A stretch of DNA of 64,000 bases from Bifidobacterium sp. ESL0732 (GTDB taxonomy: Bacteria; Actinomycetota; Actinomycetes; Actinomycetales; Bifidobacteriaceae). Position 1 is the stretch's first letter, and every line of letters starts with the position of its first letter. Positions 18,594 to 27,596 of the stretch are shown one piece after another. The notes beneath the pieces are model-generated. The model saw only the letters and a list, made by a program, of their open reading frames with translations. It was not told the DNA's origin and made no database searches. The stretch lies in NCBI RefSeq assembly GCF_029395535.1, contig NZ_CP113920.1:1674001-1738000 (forward strand), in the 5' to 3' direction. The position numbers and the translations under genes were made by a program.

Positions 18594-19250
18594 TTATCGG
18601 CGTTCCCACGCGCTTTCGATCTCGTCATATTTCAACGCGGCGGTATTCGGCACCAGCAGCCTGGCATGGCCGAGCTCGTTCGGACTGCCGACGCCGACCG
18701 AGAACGTTCCGGCAGCATTGATGGCGGTGATCCCGGCGACGGAATCCTCCAAGCCCACGCAATCTTCGGGCTTTTGGCCGATTTCCGCTGCTGCTTCCAG
18801 GAAGATGTCGGGAGCGGGCTTGCCGGCGGCTACCTTGCTTGGATCGGCGATGGCGTCGAAGGTGTCGGAAAGCCCGAGCTTTTCGAGGATAAACGGACCA
18901 TTCATACTCGCCGAGGCCAGCGAAAGCTTGACACCGTGCTGCTTCATCTGCGCAATCAATTCCGGGATTCCAGGCAGAATATCGGCCGAGGTGAGCTCCG
19001 CGAGAAGCCCGCGGTAGGCCGCGTTCTTTTCGGCGGCCAGAGCGTCGAATTCCTTCTGCGGCACCGTGACGCCGAGATAGTTCAGGATGACCTTGAGCGA
19101 GTCGACGCGGCTGACACCCTTGGTCTTCTCCTCGAGTTCGTCGGGGAGCTCGCGGTCGAAGTGGTCTTTGACCAGCTTGCGCCAAGCCTGGAAATGGTAA
19201 ACGGCGGTATCGGCGATCACGCCGTCCAAATCAAAGAGAGCGCCTTTCAT
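18594..19250 (-). CDS. pgmB: beta-phosphoglucomutase
   Basis: A 218-residue HAD-superfamily enzyme interconverting beta-glucose 1-phosphate and glucose 6-phosphate. The nucleophile motif is LFDLDGVIADTAVYHF; KGVSRVDSLKVIL matches the cap-domain substrate loop of the family; LSLASASMNGPFILEKL and the acidic GLEDSVAGI complete the HAD motifs II-IV. AAAGGAGA, about 7 bases upstream of ATG(19250), decides the start. Its 5' end overlaps the end of the upstream ORF by 20 bases, so it is co-translated within the glycoside-hydrolase operon. Its presence implies that some sugar in the pathway is released as beta-G1P, but no phosphorylase is in the window. Confidence 0.92.
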   Translation of the reverse strand: MKGALFDLDGVIADTAVYHFQAWRKLVKDHFDRELPDELEEKTKGVSRVDSLKVILNYLGVTVPQKEFDALAAEKNAAYRGLLAELTSADILPGIPELIAQMKQHGVKLSLASASMNGPFILEKLGLSDTFDAIADPSKVAAGKPAPDIFLEAAAEIGQKPEDCVGLEDSVAGITAINAAGTFSVGVGSPNELGHARLLVPNTAALKYDEIESAWERR

Positions 19251-19690
19251 CGAGGAATCTCCTTTCGCTTTCAAGTGGTGTCTTGTCCATAATGGCCTTG
19301 ATCTTGCCGAAGTCCTCCGCCGAGATATTGACGAACGGGAACATGGTATTCATCTTGACCAGGGAAAGCGACCCGAAGTTATCGAGGTTGCCGTCCTGTT
19401 GCAGGAATCCAAAGACACCGTTAATGGGTTCCAGCTGCCCCAGCAATTCCTTGTCGGCCATCAGGGCCGCGACAGGCATGTCGAGGTTGTAGTGCTCAAT
19501 ATAGTCCTCATCAGGCCGATACGCGATATGGTATGTCCCGTTGGTCAGCACCAAACGCTGCGAAACGACTACCCCGTTGACGCTGATTTCGGCGTGTTGG
19601 CTGGACCGCGAATTCAATGCGTATCGAGCCTGCGAAATCGTAGCCGATCGGCTCGCGCATGTGGTTAATCGAAATATCCGAAACTTCCAT
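19231..19690 (-). pseudogene. frameshifted operon ORF of unknown function
   Basis: A strong AAGGAGGT precedes ATG(19690), 26 bases after the GH3 stop. The frame starts MEVSDISINHMREPIGYDF and continues to about 19605 (IEFAV), after which sensible protein continues only in another frame (SSQHAEISVNGVVVSQ and onward) to a stop at 19231. One base appears lost or gained near 19598-19610. If repaired, it encodes about 152 residues. The opening INH.xEP.GYD pattern weakly recalls the N-terminal beta-domain of some rhamnosidase-type proteins; the remainder is unrecognised. It overlaps pgmB by 20 bases. A sequencing error or programmed frameshift would give the same picture. Confidence 0.55.
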
Positions 19691-19716
19691 CGCGACCTCC
19701 TTGTTTTCCATTTGCC

Positions 19717-21420
19717 TTACAGCCTCGTCTCGAAATGGCCGCAGAAGGGATCGACGGGGTTCTTGCCGATGAACTCCTCTTTGCCGGTCATCTTGCGTAT
19801 GACCGCGTCGATGGTTACATTGTTGCCGGCATATGCATTGACGTAGGTGGATACCATCGGGATGTCGTAGAGATGATAGGGGTTGCAGGTCGAGACGAAG
19901 ACCGTGGGGATGCTGCGCATGAACCACGGCGCGTCGGCGGCCATCAGGTGGATCCAGTCGAGGCGGGTCGTCGTCTGGTTGCTGGCGGTCTCGACATTGG
20001 CCACGTAAAAGGCGAGGTCGAACCGATCCTCCTCTTCCTTGACGCCGCCTTCGAAGACCTCCTGGAAATCAAGATGCTTGCGGTCGAAGAGCGTCACCTC
20101 GAAGCCTTCATCCTCAAGCTTCTTCTTGAACTTGTCGGTGACCAGGCCGCCTTCCTTGAAGCCGCCGTCATTGGTGTCACCGAGCACGACCATGCGCACA
20201 CGCGGGTACTTTTTCGGGGTGATCGGCAGGATCTTGTCGCGGTCCTTGACCAACGTGACCGATTTCGCGGCGAGATCGGCGGAGAGCTTACCGTGCTCCT
20301 CAAGCTTCAGGTCGAAGTCCGGAGAGGACGGGTTCTTAAGCTTGCCGTCGGTACCCATGACGCCCTGAGCGACCTTAGTAGCGACGATGCGGGTGACAGC
20401 TTCGTCGACTCGGGACATCGGCAGCGTGCCGTCGGCGACGGCAGCCCGGATGTAACCGTAATCCTCGTCGATGTCCTTGTTGAACAGGATCATGTCGATG
20501 CCGGCATTGATGGTGGTCGGCAGCGCCTTGGCACGAGGCATGATGGCGTTGTAGCCCATCATCGGCGTGGCATCGGTGATGGTCAGGCCGTTGAACTTGA
20601 GCTCTCCACGCAGCAAGCCGTCGATCAAGAGCTTGGAAGTGGTGGCCGGGCGCAGGTCCTTGTCTTCGATGCCTGGGCAGAGGCGACGTTCCCACGCCGG
20701 CTGCATGATATGGGCGATCATGACGGCCGGTAGGCCGCGCTCGATCAGGTGATGATAGATCTGTCCGTACGATTCCATCCAGTCATCGGCCGAAAGCGAG
20801 TTGATGGAGCTTAGGAGGTGCTGATCGCGCTCGTCGACGCCGTCACCGGGGAAATGTTTGGCCACGGGGATGATGTCGTTGGCTTTGAACCCATCGATCT
20901 CGGCGTCGGACATGGCGATGACCGTGCTTTCGTCGCTACCGAAAGTGCGGGTGTTCATGATCGGATTGCGGAAGTTCAGATCGAGGTCGACAATCGGCGA
21001 GAACGACATGTTACCGCCCACCTGACGTGCCTCGTATCCGGAGACATCGCCGAGCTCGTACGCCTGATGGGGGTCGGCCGTCGCGGCGACCTGCATCGGA
21101 CGGCCGAACCACGTGCCCTCGGACACTAGTCCGTTGCCGCCGGCCTCAAGGTTCGCCGCAATGAAGAGCGGAACCTTGCTTTCAGACTGGCAGGTCGCCA
21201 CCTCGCGCTGCAGCTTGCCGGCCTTGTCGGGACGGTACATGATGCCGCCGGGACGGTACTTGTCGACGAACTGCTTCAGGTCGGTCTGGTCCTCGTCCTC
21301 TCCGATCACGAAGAAGAGCTGTCCGATCTTCTCCTCTGCCTCCATTCCTGCCACGGCATCTTGGACGAACCTAATCTGCTCGTCGTTCAAGTTGTATGGC
21401 ATTGCTTTCAGATCTATCAT
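19717..21420 (-). CDS. glycoside hydrolase family 3 protein, NagZ-like
   Basis: A 567-residue GH3 enzyme with the N-terminal (beta/alpha)8 domain (EEKIGQLFFVIGED, GGIMYRP, FIAANLEAGGNG) and the motif KHFPGDGVDERDQH. This aligns with the KHFPGHG..D.H loop carrying the Asp-His acid/base dyad of NagZ-type beta-N-acetylhexosaminidases and some phosphorylases. The nucleophile aspartate is in LTITDATPMMGY. The C-terminal ~190 residues form a separate alpha/beta domain. AAGGG precedes ATG(21420); a TTG five codons earlier is less likely. No signal peptide is seen, so it acts in the cytoplasm on imported glycosides. Specificity is uncertain, especially with a Gly-Asp where Gly-His is usual. Confidence 0.86.
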   Translation of the reverse strand: MIDLKAMPYNLNDEQIRFVQDAVAGMEAEEKIGQLFFVIGEDEDQTDLKQFVDKYRPGGIMYRPDKAGKLQREVATCQSESKVPLFIAANLEAGGNGLVSEGTWFGRPMQVAATADPHQAYELGDVSGYEARQVGGNMSFSPIVDLDLNFRNPIMNTRTFGSDESTVIAMSDAEIDGFKANDIIPVAKHFPGDGVDERDQHLLSSINSLSADDWMESYGQIYHHLIERGLPAVMIAHIMQPAWERRLCPGIEDKDLRPATTSKLLIDGLLRGELKFNGLTITDATPMMGYNAIMPRAKALPTTINAGIDMILFNKDIDEDYGYIRAAVADGTLPMSRVDEAVTRIVATKVAQGVMGTDGKLKNPSSPDFDLKLEEHGKLSADLAAKSVTLVKDRDKILPITPKKYPRVRMVVLGDTNDGGFKEGGLVTDKFKKKLEDEGFEVTLFDRKHLDFQEVFEGGVKEEEDRFDLAFYVANVETASNQTTTRLDWIHLMAADAPWFMRSIPTVFVSTCNPYHLYDIPMVSTYVNAYAGNNVTIDAVIRKMTGKEEFIGKNPVDPFCGHFETRL

Positions 21421-21490
21421 CGTGTCCCTTATCAAACATGAAATTTGATTTCCCGGTTTATCTTACGTCCGCTTTCGACTTGCCTTGGCT

Positions 21491-22969
21491 TCACACGCGG
21501 AAATACTTCGGGACGGTGATGAACGCGGAGGCTTGCGTCGGCAGTGTGAGGCTGATATGCCCGTCGTGCGCGGTCAGTTGCTCGGTCCTAAGGCTGGAAG
21601 CGGCACGCAGCTCTTCGATCTGAGCGGCAGTCGGATACTCCGGGCTGCCCATGATCTGCCACTGCTTCTTCGGGTTGGCATGGTCGTCATCGATGCGTTG
21701 CAGAGCGCATTGCATGTCGCCTGCGGAGGCACCCAGGTCGATGTCGATGTCCTGCTCGCTGATAGTGCCCATAGGAACGTTCACGTTGTAGGCAAGCAGC
21801 TGTAAATCATCGCCCTTGCGCACGGCCAGAAGTTCCGCTGTGGAATCCGGATCAGAGGACTCGACGGGCAGGCGCTGTTCGCCAAGCTGGTGGTAAATCT
21901 GGTAGATGCGATACGAAGGCTTTTCGATGCCCTGAGTGGTCTGCAGGCCGAATCCGCCGTGGAAGACGCCCGGACGCTGTGACTGTTCCTCGAAGATGTC
22001 GGTGAAGGTCCAGAAGGAATAGCCTTCGACTATCCCGTCATTGTCCGCCAAGGTCTTGGCCACGAAAGTCGCCGTGTACGGTTCGTCGTGGATAAAGTCG
22101 TCCGACCTGGCCGAGGAATTCCATTCGGTGTAATAGAGCGGCAGATCTCCGGCCTGTTGCTTGGCCTCGACGACCATTTCCTTCAAAATACCACGACGGT
22201 AATTGATCTCCTGCCCCTTGTTTTCCTTGAAGAACTCATCGACATTCTTGCCACTCTTCCACAGCGGATCGTCGGTGGGATATTGGTGAGTCGAGATGAA
22301 GTCCAGCGGCACTTCGTTCTTCTTGCAGAAATTGATCAGGTCGGGAATCCACGAGTTGAAAGAGGTGGCAGGCCCGCCCACGCGCACCTTCGGATCGGCC
22401 GCCTTGAGCGTGCGCACTGTCATCTCATAGAGATGGAAATAATCATCCTGCGTTCCGGTGAAGAAGGCCGAGAGGTTCGGCTCGTTCCAGACCTCGAAGA
22501 ACCAGGATTCGACTTCCTCTTTGCCGTAGCGGTCGAGCAGATGCTCAACGAACCGGCGAATCAGCCCCGTCCAAAGATTGTCGTCCTTGGGCATGGTGAT
22601 GTTGCCGTGATAGGCGCCGAAGGTCTCCTTGCCGCTGGCCAGGCAGGTGGGCATGAACCCAAGCTCGAAGAAAGGCTTCATGCCAATGCTCAGCAGGAAA
22701 TCGACGATGTTGTCGAGGTTGACGAAGTTGTATTGGATACCCTGCGACTTGCCGTCGAAACCAAAATTCTCGATACAGATGCTCATGTCATCGTCGAAGA
22801 GACCGTGGAAGCGCACATAGCGGAACCCGAGCTCGTCATGTGCCTTCCTGAGCTGCTGGCGATAATCCTCGCGCAACGCCGTGTATGCGTGGCAGCTGCC
22901 TACGCAGGTCTCCCAATAATGCGGGAAATCAGAGGTCTTTGAATCTCGTGAAACCTTGAAATCTACCAT
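21491..22969 (-). CDS. glycoside hydrolase family 39 (beta-xylosidase-like)
   Basis: A 492-residue GH39 enzyme. The N-terminus FPHYWETCVGSCHAYTALREDYRQQL, then GFRYVRFHGLFDDDM, matches the family; the acid/base glutamate is in FFEVWNEPNLSAFF (about residue 174) and the nucleophile glutamate in LPLYYTEWNSSAR. GH39 members release xylose, or act on other beta-linked sugars, by a retaining mechanism. AAAGGT six bases before ATG(22969) sets the start. It has no signal peptide, so it is intracellular. It lies directly upstream of GH3 and downstream of a GH2 remnant, facing away from the IclR regulator. Confidence 0.9.
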   Translation of the reverse strand: MVDFKVSRDSKTSDFPHYWETCVGSCHAYTALREDYRQQLRKAHDELGFRYVRFHGLFDDDMSICIENFGFDGKSQGIQYNFVNLDNIVDFLLSIGMKPFFELGFMPTCLASGKETFGAYHGNITMPKDDNLWTGLIRRFVEHLLDRYGKEEVESWFFEVWNEPNLSAFFTGTQDDYFHLYEMTVRTLKAADPKVRVGGPATSFNSWIPDLINFCKKNEVPLDFISTHQYPTDDPLWKSGKNVDEFFKENKGQEINYRRGILKEMVVEAKQQAGDLPLYYTEWNSSARSDDFIHDEPYTATFVAKTLADNDGIVEGYSFWTFTDIFEEQSQRPGVFHGGFGLQTTQGIEKPSYRIYQIYHQLGEQRLPVESSDPDSTAELLAVRKGDDLQLLAYNVNVPMGTISEQDIDIDLGASAGDMQCALQRIDDDHANPKKQWQIMGSPEYPTAAQIEELRAASSLRTEQLTAHDGHISLTLPTQASAFITVPKYFRV

Positions 22970-22980
22970 TGTATTACCTT

Positions 22981-23274
22981 TCATTTTAATTGTTTTTCAC
23001 TATAACAAACGAGTTTTCCATTAAACCCGTTTTCGGACGCAACTAGCAAGGCCGATGTGGCATTTCCAGCATCGCGTTCGACAACTATAAGCGCACGACC
23101 ATGGAAGGTCTTGCCTTTGGTACCGTTGAACGGCAGGATGGCGCTGTGATCGCCGCTACCGACGGCGTGAATCTTGCCGTCACCCTCAAGCGAAACGTCG
23201 AAGTCGACATCAGCAACAGATTCATGCTCAATATGCCAGTGGCGGCTAATACTTGCTTCTCTTTCAAAGAGCAT
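22981..23274 (-). pseudogene. C-terminal remnant of a glycoside hydrolase family 2 enzyme
   Basis: The frame carries VDFDVSLEGDGKIHAVGSGD, then FNGTKGKTFHGRALIVVERDAG. This is the pattern of the last beta-sandwich domain of GH2 beta-galactosidases (v.G.G.l.avG.gd ... f.Gralvvv). Protein-like sequence continues about 11 codons upstream of the first ATG (NSTKFDNDVKE) until a TGA, with no start codon, and the ATG has AAGGAG immediately against it, too close to work well. No catalytic domain is nearby. I therefore read it as the tail of a deleted GH2 gene. Its stop overlaps the ATG-rich leader of the GH39 gene. Confidence 0.6.
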
Positions 23275-23498
23275 CTCCTTGACGTCGTTATCAAATTTTG
23301 TTGAATTTCAATCGCTATCGCCACTTCCGACATTCATGGCAAAAGGCCTATGAAACCCATATACGCGATGGCACAATGTCGTTATTGCAACCATCGATAT
23401 TTCATTTCTATCGTTTCGTGTAAAGTTCTGTGAACCGGTTTTCCGCTCAATGGAAAAATAGGAAAAAACATAACCTATGTCCGTTTAGGATTAGCATT

Positions 23499-24332
23499 AT
23501 GAATGAGCCATTGCACACGTCAAAGAAGACGGACGCGAATACCACTGCCGGAAAACCAGGAATGATCGACCGGACTTTCGCCATTCTTGACTGTTTCACA
23601 CCCGACCAGCCAGACCTGAACCTCACTCAAATTTCCGCACGCAGCGGACTTCCCATCAGCACCACCAGCAGGATTCTTGCGGACCTCGAACGCCATGGCG
23701 CAGTGGAACGACGGAACAACGGCATCTACTCCATCGGTTCCCACCTTATCAACCTGGCCCAGACGGCAAGACCAATGCTAGGCATCCAGGAGACCGCCTC
23801 GCCGTCTTTGGACAATCTTGAACGCATAACAAATCTTCATGTCCAGCTGGCAACATTGCAGGGGTCAGGTGCCCTGATCGTCGACCGACGTGATGGAAAA
23901 CAGCAACTTCCCATCTATTACCATATCGGCGATATCCTGCCGATAGTTCCAACGGCGGTCGGACGGGTGCTCTTGGCTTTTGCTTCGCCTTCACTGCAAA
24001 ACGCAGTACTTGACCACGACAACTTCATTTGGCCCTCATGGGGAACGAAACGTCCGAGTGCGCAGAGTGTACGCGAAACATTGAAGAAGGTGGAACGGGA
24101 ACATATCGCCTTTCTCGATCTCAAAGATATCCCCGTCAATTCTGTCGCCGTCCCCATTTTCGGCCAGAGCAAGAACGTGGTGGCCGCCGTCAGCGTCGTC
24201 GTCAAAACCGGCACCGTCCCGCTGGCACCGAAGTTGGCGGATCTGTTGAAAGGCACAGCCAAAGAAATCTCGAGGAAGCTGGCTGGGCCAAAACCAGGTC
24301 GCGTTCTGCCACCATGGAATGCCGATAATTAG
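23499..24332 (+). CDS. IclR family transcriptional regulator
   Basis: A 277-residue regulator with an N-terminal winged helix (MIDRTFAILDCF, TQISARSGLPISTTSRILADLERHGAVER) and the IclR effector domain (PIYYHIGDILPIVPTAVGRVLLAFASP ... SVAVPIFGQSKNVVAAVSVV). The frame runs upstream to a GTG at 23430, but TTAGGA eight bases before ATG(23499) supports MNEPLHTSKK. It is divergent from the glycoside-hydrolase genes, so it most likely controls them in response to a small sugar-derived effector. The ~200-base gap upstream is A/T-rich with several TTTCAT/GAAAT half-sites. Confidence 0.9.
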   Translation: MNEPLHTSKKTDANTTAGKPGMIDRTFAILDCFTPDQPDLNLTQISARSGLPISTTSRILADLERHGAVERRNNGIYSIGSHLINLAQTARPMLGIQETASPSLDNLERITNLHVQLATLQGSGALIVDRRDGKQQLPIYYHIGDILPIVPTAVGRVLLAFASPSLQNAVLDHDNFIWPSWGTKRPSAQSVRETLKKVEREHIAFLDLKDIPVNSVAVPIFGQSKNVVAAVSVVVKTGTVPLAPKLADLLKGTAKEISRKLAGPKPGRVLPPWNADN

Positions 24333-24398
24333 CAGAATCGCTTTATTGTCCTGCTCGCTTTTGTTTCTTTGTCTTGGCTCTTGCCGTTTTATCTTCCT

Positions 24399-25124
24399 TT
24401 ATTGGCCAACAAGCGCCAACGCCTCTTTCAGCGTAAAAGCATGGGCATAGAGGGATTTGCCGAGAATCGCCGCATCGACACCGACGCTTTCGAGTTGAGC
24501 GACCGCGCGGATGTCATCCAGGCTTGAGATGCCGCCGGAAGCGGTGACGTGGGCAGGCGTACATTCGGCGACTTCACGTAGCAACTTGAGATTCGGCCCG
24601 TCCATCATGCCGTCGTGGGCGACGTCGGTGACCACATAACGCTGACAGCCTGCTTTATCGAGCATCTCCATCGTCTCGAAAAGATCGCCGCCTTTGCTCG
24701 TCCAGCCACGACCGGCCAACGCATAGCCTTTGACGTCGAGGCTGATGGCCACCCTGTCGCCGTATTTCTTGATTATCCTTGCCGTCCACTCAGGGTTTTC
24801 CAGCGCTGCGGTACCGATGTTGACGCGCGCCGCCCCCGCTGCGAACACGGCCTCGAGGCTCGCGTCGTCACGGATGCCGCCACTCATTTCGATATGGACC
24901 TTATCACCCAGCTTCTCGCCGATCTCGCGCAGTTTCGAGCGGTTGTCGCCGGTGCCGAACGCGGCGTCGAGATCGACCAGATGAATCCAATCCGCACCTT
25001 CGCCATACCACGTCTGCGCGGCCTGAAACGGGCTGCCGTAATCGGTTTCGGACCCGGACTTGCCCTGACGCAAGCGCACGGCCTTGCCACCTCGGACGTC
25101 AACGGCCGGAAGCAATGTCAGCAT
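24399..25124 (-). CDS. priA: phosphoribosyl isomerase A (HisA/PriA)
   Basis: A 241-residue (beta/alpha)8 isomerase. [15 protein letters not shown] carries the first catalytic aspartate, [11 protein letters not shown] the phosphate site, [15 protein letters not shown] the second catalytic aspartate, and [12 protein letters not shown] the second phosphate site. In actinobacteria this enzyme, PriA, does both the HisA step of histidine and the TrpF step of tryptophan synthesis. I use the PriA name by that lineage rule; whether a separate trpF exists cannot be seen here. AAGGAGA precedes the ATG. It is the last gene of the histidine run, 30 bases after hisH, and converges on the IclR gene. Confidence 0.93.
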   Translation of the reverse strand: MLTLLPAVDVRGGKAVRLRQGKSGSETDYGSPFQAAQTWYGEGADWIHLVDLDAAFGTGDNRSKLREIGEKLGDKVHIEMSGGIRDDASLEAVFAAGAARVNIGTAALENPEWTARIIKKYGDRVAISLDVKGYALAGRGWTSKGGDLFETMEMLDKAGCQRYVVTDVAHDGMMDGPNLKLLREVAECTPAHVTASGGISSLDDIRAVAQLESVGVDAAILGKSLYAHAFTLKEALALVGQ

Positions 25125-25154
25125 ATCGTTCTCCTTTGGATCGAAGGATATTTT

Positions 25155-25853
25155 CTATAGCGTCGCAGCCCAGTTCTTGAGCAGCTGGGCACCCGCCTCC
25201 CCCGACTTTTCCGGGTGAAACTGGGTGGCCGAAAGCGGACCACGCTCGTAGGACGCCACGAAATGGCTACGTCCGTAATCGCAGAAACCGACCTTTTGCG
25301 TGCTCGCGTCGTCAATGGAAGATTGCGCATGACCATGGTATCCGTCCGTTTGTGACGCTGCCACACTTGCTGCGGCCACGGGGTTTTCGGGAATGGACGC
25401 GCTCATGGCGGCATAGGAATGCACGAAATAGAAGCGTTCGTTCTCAAGCCCATGCAGAATCACCGAATCGTCGGGGGCGCTGATGGTATCCCAGCCCATA
25501 TGCGGTACCACGTCCGCGTCGAGCAAATCCACGCTGCCGTCGATCACGCCAAGACCTTTGGCCACCGAACCGCCTTCCGTCCCCTGAGCAAACATGACCT
25601 GCAGTCCGACGCACACGCCGAGCACCGGACGCCCCGCCTTGAGCCTTCCGAGGATGATCCGGTCACCGCCCACAGCCTTGAGCCCGTCCATGCACGCCGC
25701 GAAAGCGCCGACACCGGGCACCACCAGCCCATCGGCCTCGAAAGCCTGCTTACGATTACTGGTCAGCGTCGGCTCAAGCCCGATATGCGCCAGCGCACGC
25801 ATCATCGAGCGCACGTTGCCGAAACCATAATCGAACACCACCACTGCGGTCAT
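25155..25853 (-). CDS. hisH: imidazole glycerol phosphate synthase, glutaminase subunit
   Basis: A class I glutamine amidotransferase of 232 residues that supplies ammonia to HisF. The oxyanion/nucleophile elbow is VLGVCVGLQVMF (Cys), and the histidine and glutamate are in ATQFHPEKSGEAG. Also typical are VVVFDYGFGNVRSM at the start and HMGWDTI in the middle. An insert of about 25 residues (roughly SIPENPVAAASVAASQ onward) lies between the FVHSYA segment and the region before FCDYGRSHFVASY, making it longer than most HisH. HisF is not in the window. Confidence 0.93.
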   Translation of the reverse strand: MTAVVVFDYGFGNVRSMMRALAHIGLEPTLTSNRKQAFEADGLVVPGVGAFAACMDGLKAVGGDRIILGRLKAGRPVLGVCVGLQVMFAQGTEGGSVAKGLGVIDGSVDLLDADVVPHMGWDTISAPDDSVILHGLENERFYFVHSYAAMSASIPENPVAAASVAASQTDGYHGHAQSSIDDASTQKVGFCDYGRSHFVASYERGPLSATQFHPEKSGEAGAQLLKNWAATL

Positions 25854-26002
25854 TGCCTACCCCGTTTCGTAAGTTTGCTTAGATATGTCAAGTATCGTCC
25901 TGATTCTCGTGGCACATCAGAATCATTCACGATACGATATGGAATGATTCAGGGTGCAGCGCACCGAAGGCTGAAGCCGCTCGATCCGAAAGCGAATACC
26001 GG

Positions 26003-26830
26003 CTACTGTATGCTGGGCTTGCCACGGCCACGCGAACGCGTATGGTCGGCAATCACCCCGATCGCCTTCTTACGATCGAAATCAGCGGTGGCGACCACAT
26101 GTTCACCCTGTTCCTTGAGTTCGGCGACATCGGTGATGCCAAGCATCAGGTCTTCGACGCATCTGGGCGTGGTGGTGAACAGCACCGGCGGCGCGAACTG
26201 CTGGCCCGGCTCCCCCGCCATGTAAAGCGTGGAAACGAGCTTGTCGGCACGATTGACCGAAAGCACCGCCGGCATGCCGTTGACCACACTCGTCAGGTCT
26301 TTCGCGGCAGCTTCGGGCGCGTCCCCATCAAGATTGTGCAAAATGGCGACGGCTCCGTTCTGATCGGCCACACAATCGGCAGAAATATCCGCAATCTGGC
26401 AGAACGCGGCGAGCAAGTCCGCCGAAATCAAACGGGTGATGAGCACAGCGACCTTGGCGCGGTTGCCGATAAGCCCCTCAAGCTCTTCGTCAAAGTCCAT
26501 CTTGTCGAGTTCGTCGGTAATCTTGCGGTCAGACTGCTCGGAGTCTTGGCTTGCGCCATTCACATCGGAATCAATCGTTTCGTCTTTGCCGGCATTTTTG
26601 CCGTCAGAGTCGTCCGCGAATTCCTTTTCGAAACCTGCCAGAGCCGCCTCGAGCTCCTCGTCGCTGAACAAACGCTCATTTTCATCGGCGGAATCATTGG
26701 ATTTGTCGGAACCTTGAGAATCTTTGGCATTGTTGGAATGATTGGCATTGTTGAACCCGTTGGCATTGCCACTGCTGCCGAAATCATTGAAGCTGTCGTC
26801 TCGTTCGTCGTCATCGCGACGTTCGCTCAT
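26003..26830 (-). CDS. unknown protein in the histidine operon (acidic N-terminus)
   Basis: A 275-residue protein whose first ~115 residues are Asp/Asn/Ser-rich and surely disordered. A compact C-terminal region follows (AKVAVLITRLISADLLAAFCQIADISADCVADQNGAVAIL and on), with alternating hydrophobic strands and helices. I do not recognise a family. The ATG overlaps the hisB stop (TGATGA-type) and GAAAGGGG precedes it, so it is co-translated with hisB. No enzymatic motif is seen. The tail ends in a basic RSRGRGK. Its fixed place between hisB and hisH suggests a role tied to the operon, but that is conjecture. Confidence 0.75.
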   Translation of the reverse strand: MSERRDDDERDDSFNDFGSSGNANGFNNANHSNNAKDSQGSDKSNDSADENERLFSDEELEAALAGFEKEFADDSDGKNAGKDETIDSDVNGASQDSEQSDRKITDELDKMDFDEELEGLIGNRAKVAVLITRLISADLLAAFCQIADISADCVADQNGAVAILHNLDGDAPEAAAKDLTSVVNGMPAVLSVNRADKLVSTLYMAGEPGQQFAPPVLFTTTPRCVEDLMLGITDVAELKEQGEHVVATADFDRKKAIGVIADHTRSRGRGKPSIQ

Positions 26831-27432
26831 CACAGCGCCCCTTTCGTGCTGGGAATGATACCCGCAATACGCGGGTCAGGCTCGACGGCAAAGCGCAACG
26901 CACGGGCGAGCGCCTTGAACTCGGCCTCGGCGATATGATGCGGATCGCGGCCGGCAAGCACCGTCATATGCAGGCAAAGGTCGGCGTGGAAGGCGATAGA
27001 TTCCATGACATGACGAACCAAAGAACCAGTGAAATGGCCGCCGATCATGGCGTATTCGAATCCTGCCGGCTCCCCGGTGCACACCGCATACGGGCGACCG
27101 GAAATGTCAACCACAGCGCGGGCGAGCGCTTCGTCAAGCGGCACGGTGGCATCGGCAAAGCGACGGATGCCGCGCTTATCGCCCAGCGCCTGCTTCAACG
27201 CCTCACCGAACACGATGGCCGTGTCTTCGACGGTGTGGTGCACGTCGATGTCGGTGTCGCCGCTGGCGCGGATCTTCAAGTCGATCAGCGAATGTTTGCC
27301 GAGCGCGGTCATCATGTGGTTATAGAAAGGCACCGAAGTCTCGATGTCGGTTTTGCCGGTGCCGTCAAGATTCAGGCTCAGCTCCACCTTGGATTCGCTG
27401 GTCTCGCGCACTATCGTCGCCGTTCTTGCCAT
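26830..27432 (-). CDS. hisB: imidazoleglycerol-phosphate dehydratase
   Basis: A 200-residue HisB dehydratase, the sixth step of histidine synthesis, with the duplicated metal-binding pattern: [43 protein letters not shown] and [17 protein letters not shown]. There is no fused phosphatase domain, as usual outside enterobacteria. AAAGGAG six bases before ATG(27432) decides the start (MARTAT) over an in-frame codon at 27459. Confidence 0.95.
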   Translation of the reverse strand: MARTATIVRETSESKVELSLNLDGTGKTDIETSVPFYNHMMTALGKHSLIDLKIRASGDTDIDVHHTVEDTAIVFGEALKQALGDKRGIRRFADATVPLDEALARAVVDISGRPYAVCTGEPAGFEYAMIGGHFTGSLVRHVMESIAFHADLCLHMTVLAGRDPHHIAEAEFKALARALRFAVEPDPRIAGIIPSTKGAL

Positions 27433-27596
27433 ATCCGCTCCTTTATCGCTGGTTCGCACATTTCAACGCTTCTACTATCATAATTCATCGCAAAGTCAAG
27501 CGAAACAAGCTGAATGTATCACACGAATGACGAAAGAGACGAACACGTCGTAGCAACTACCACTGCCGACAATTAGACTACGAATCGCAATAACCG

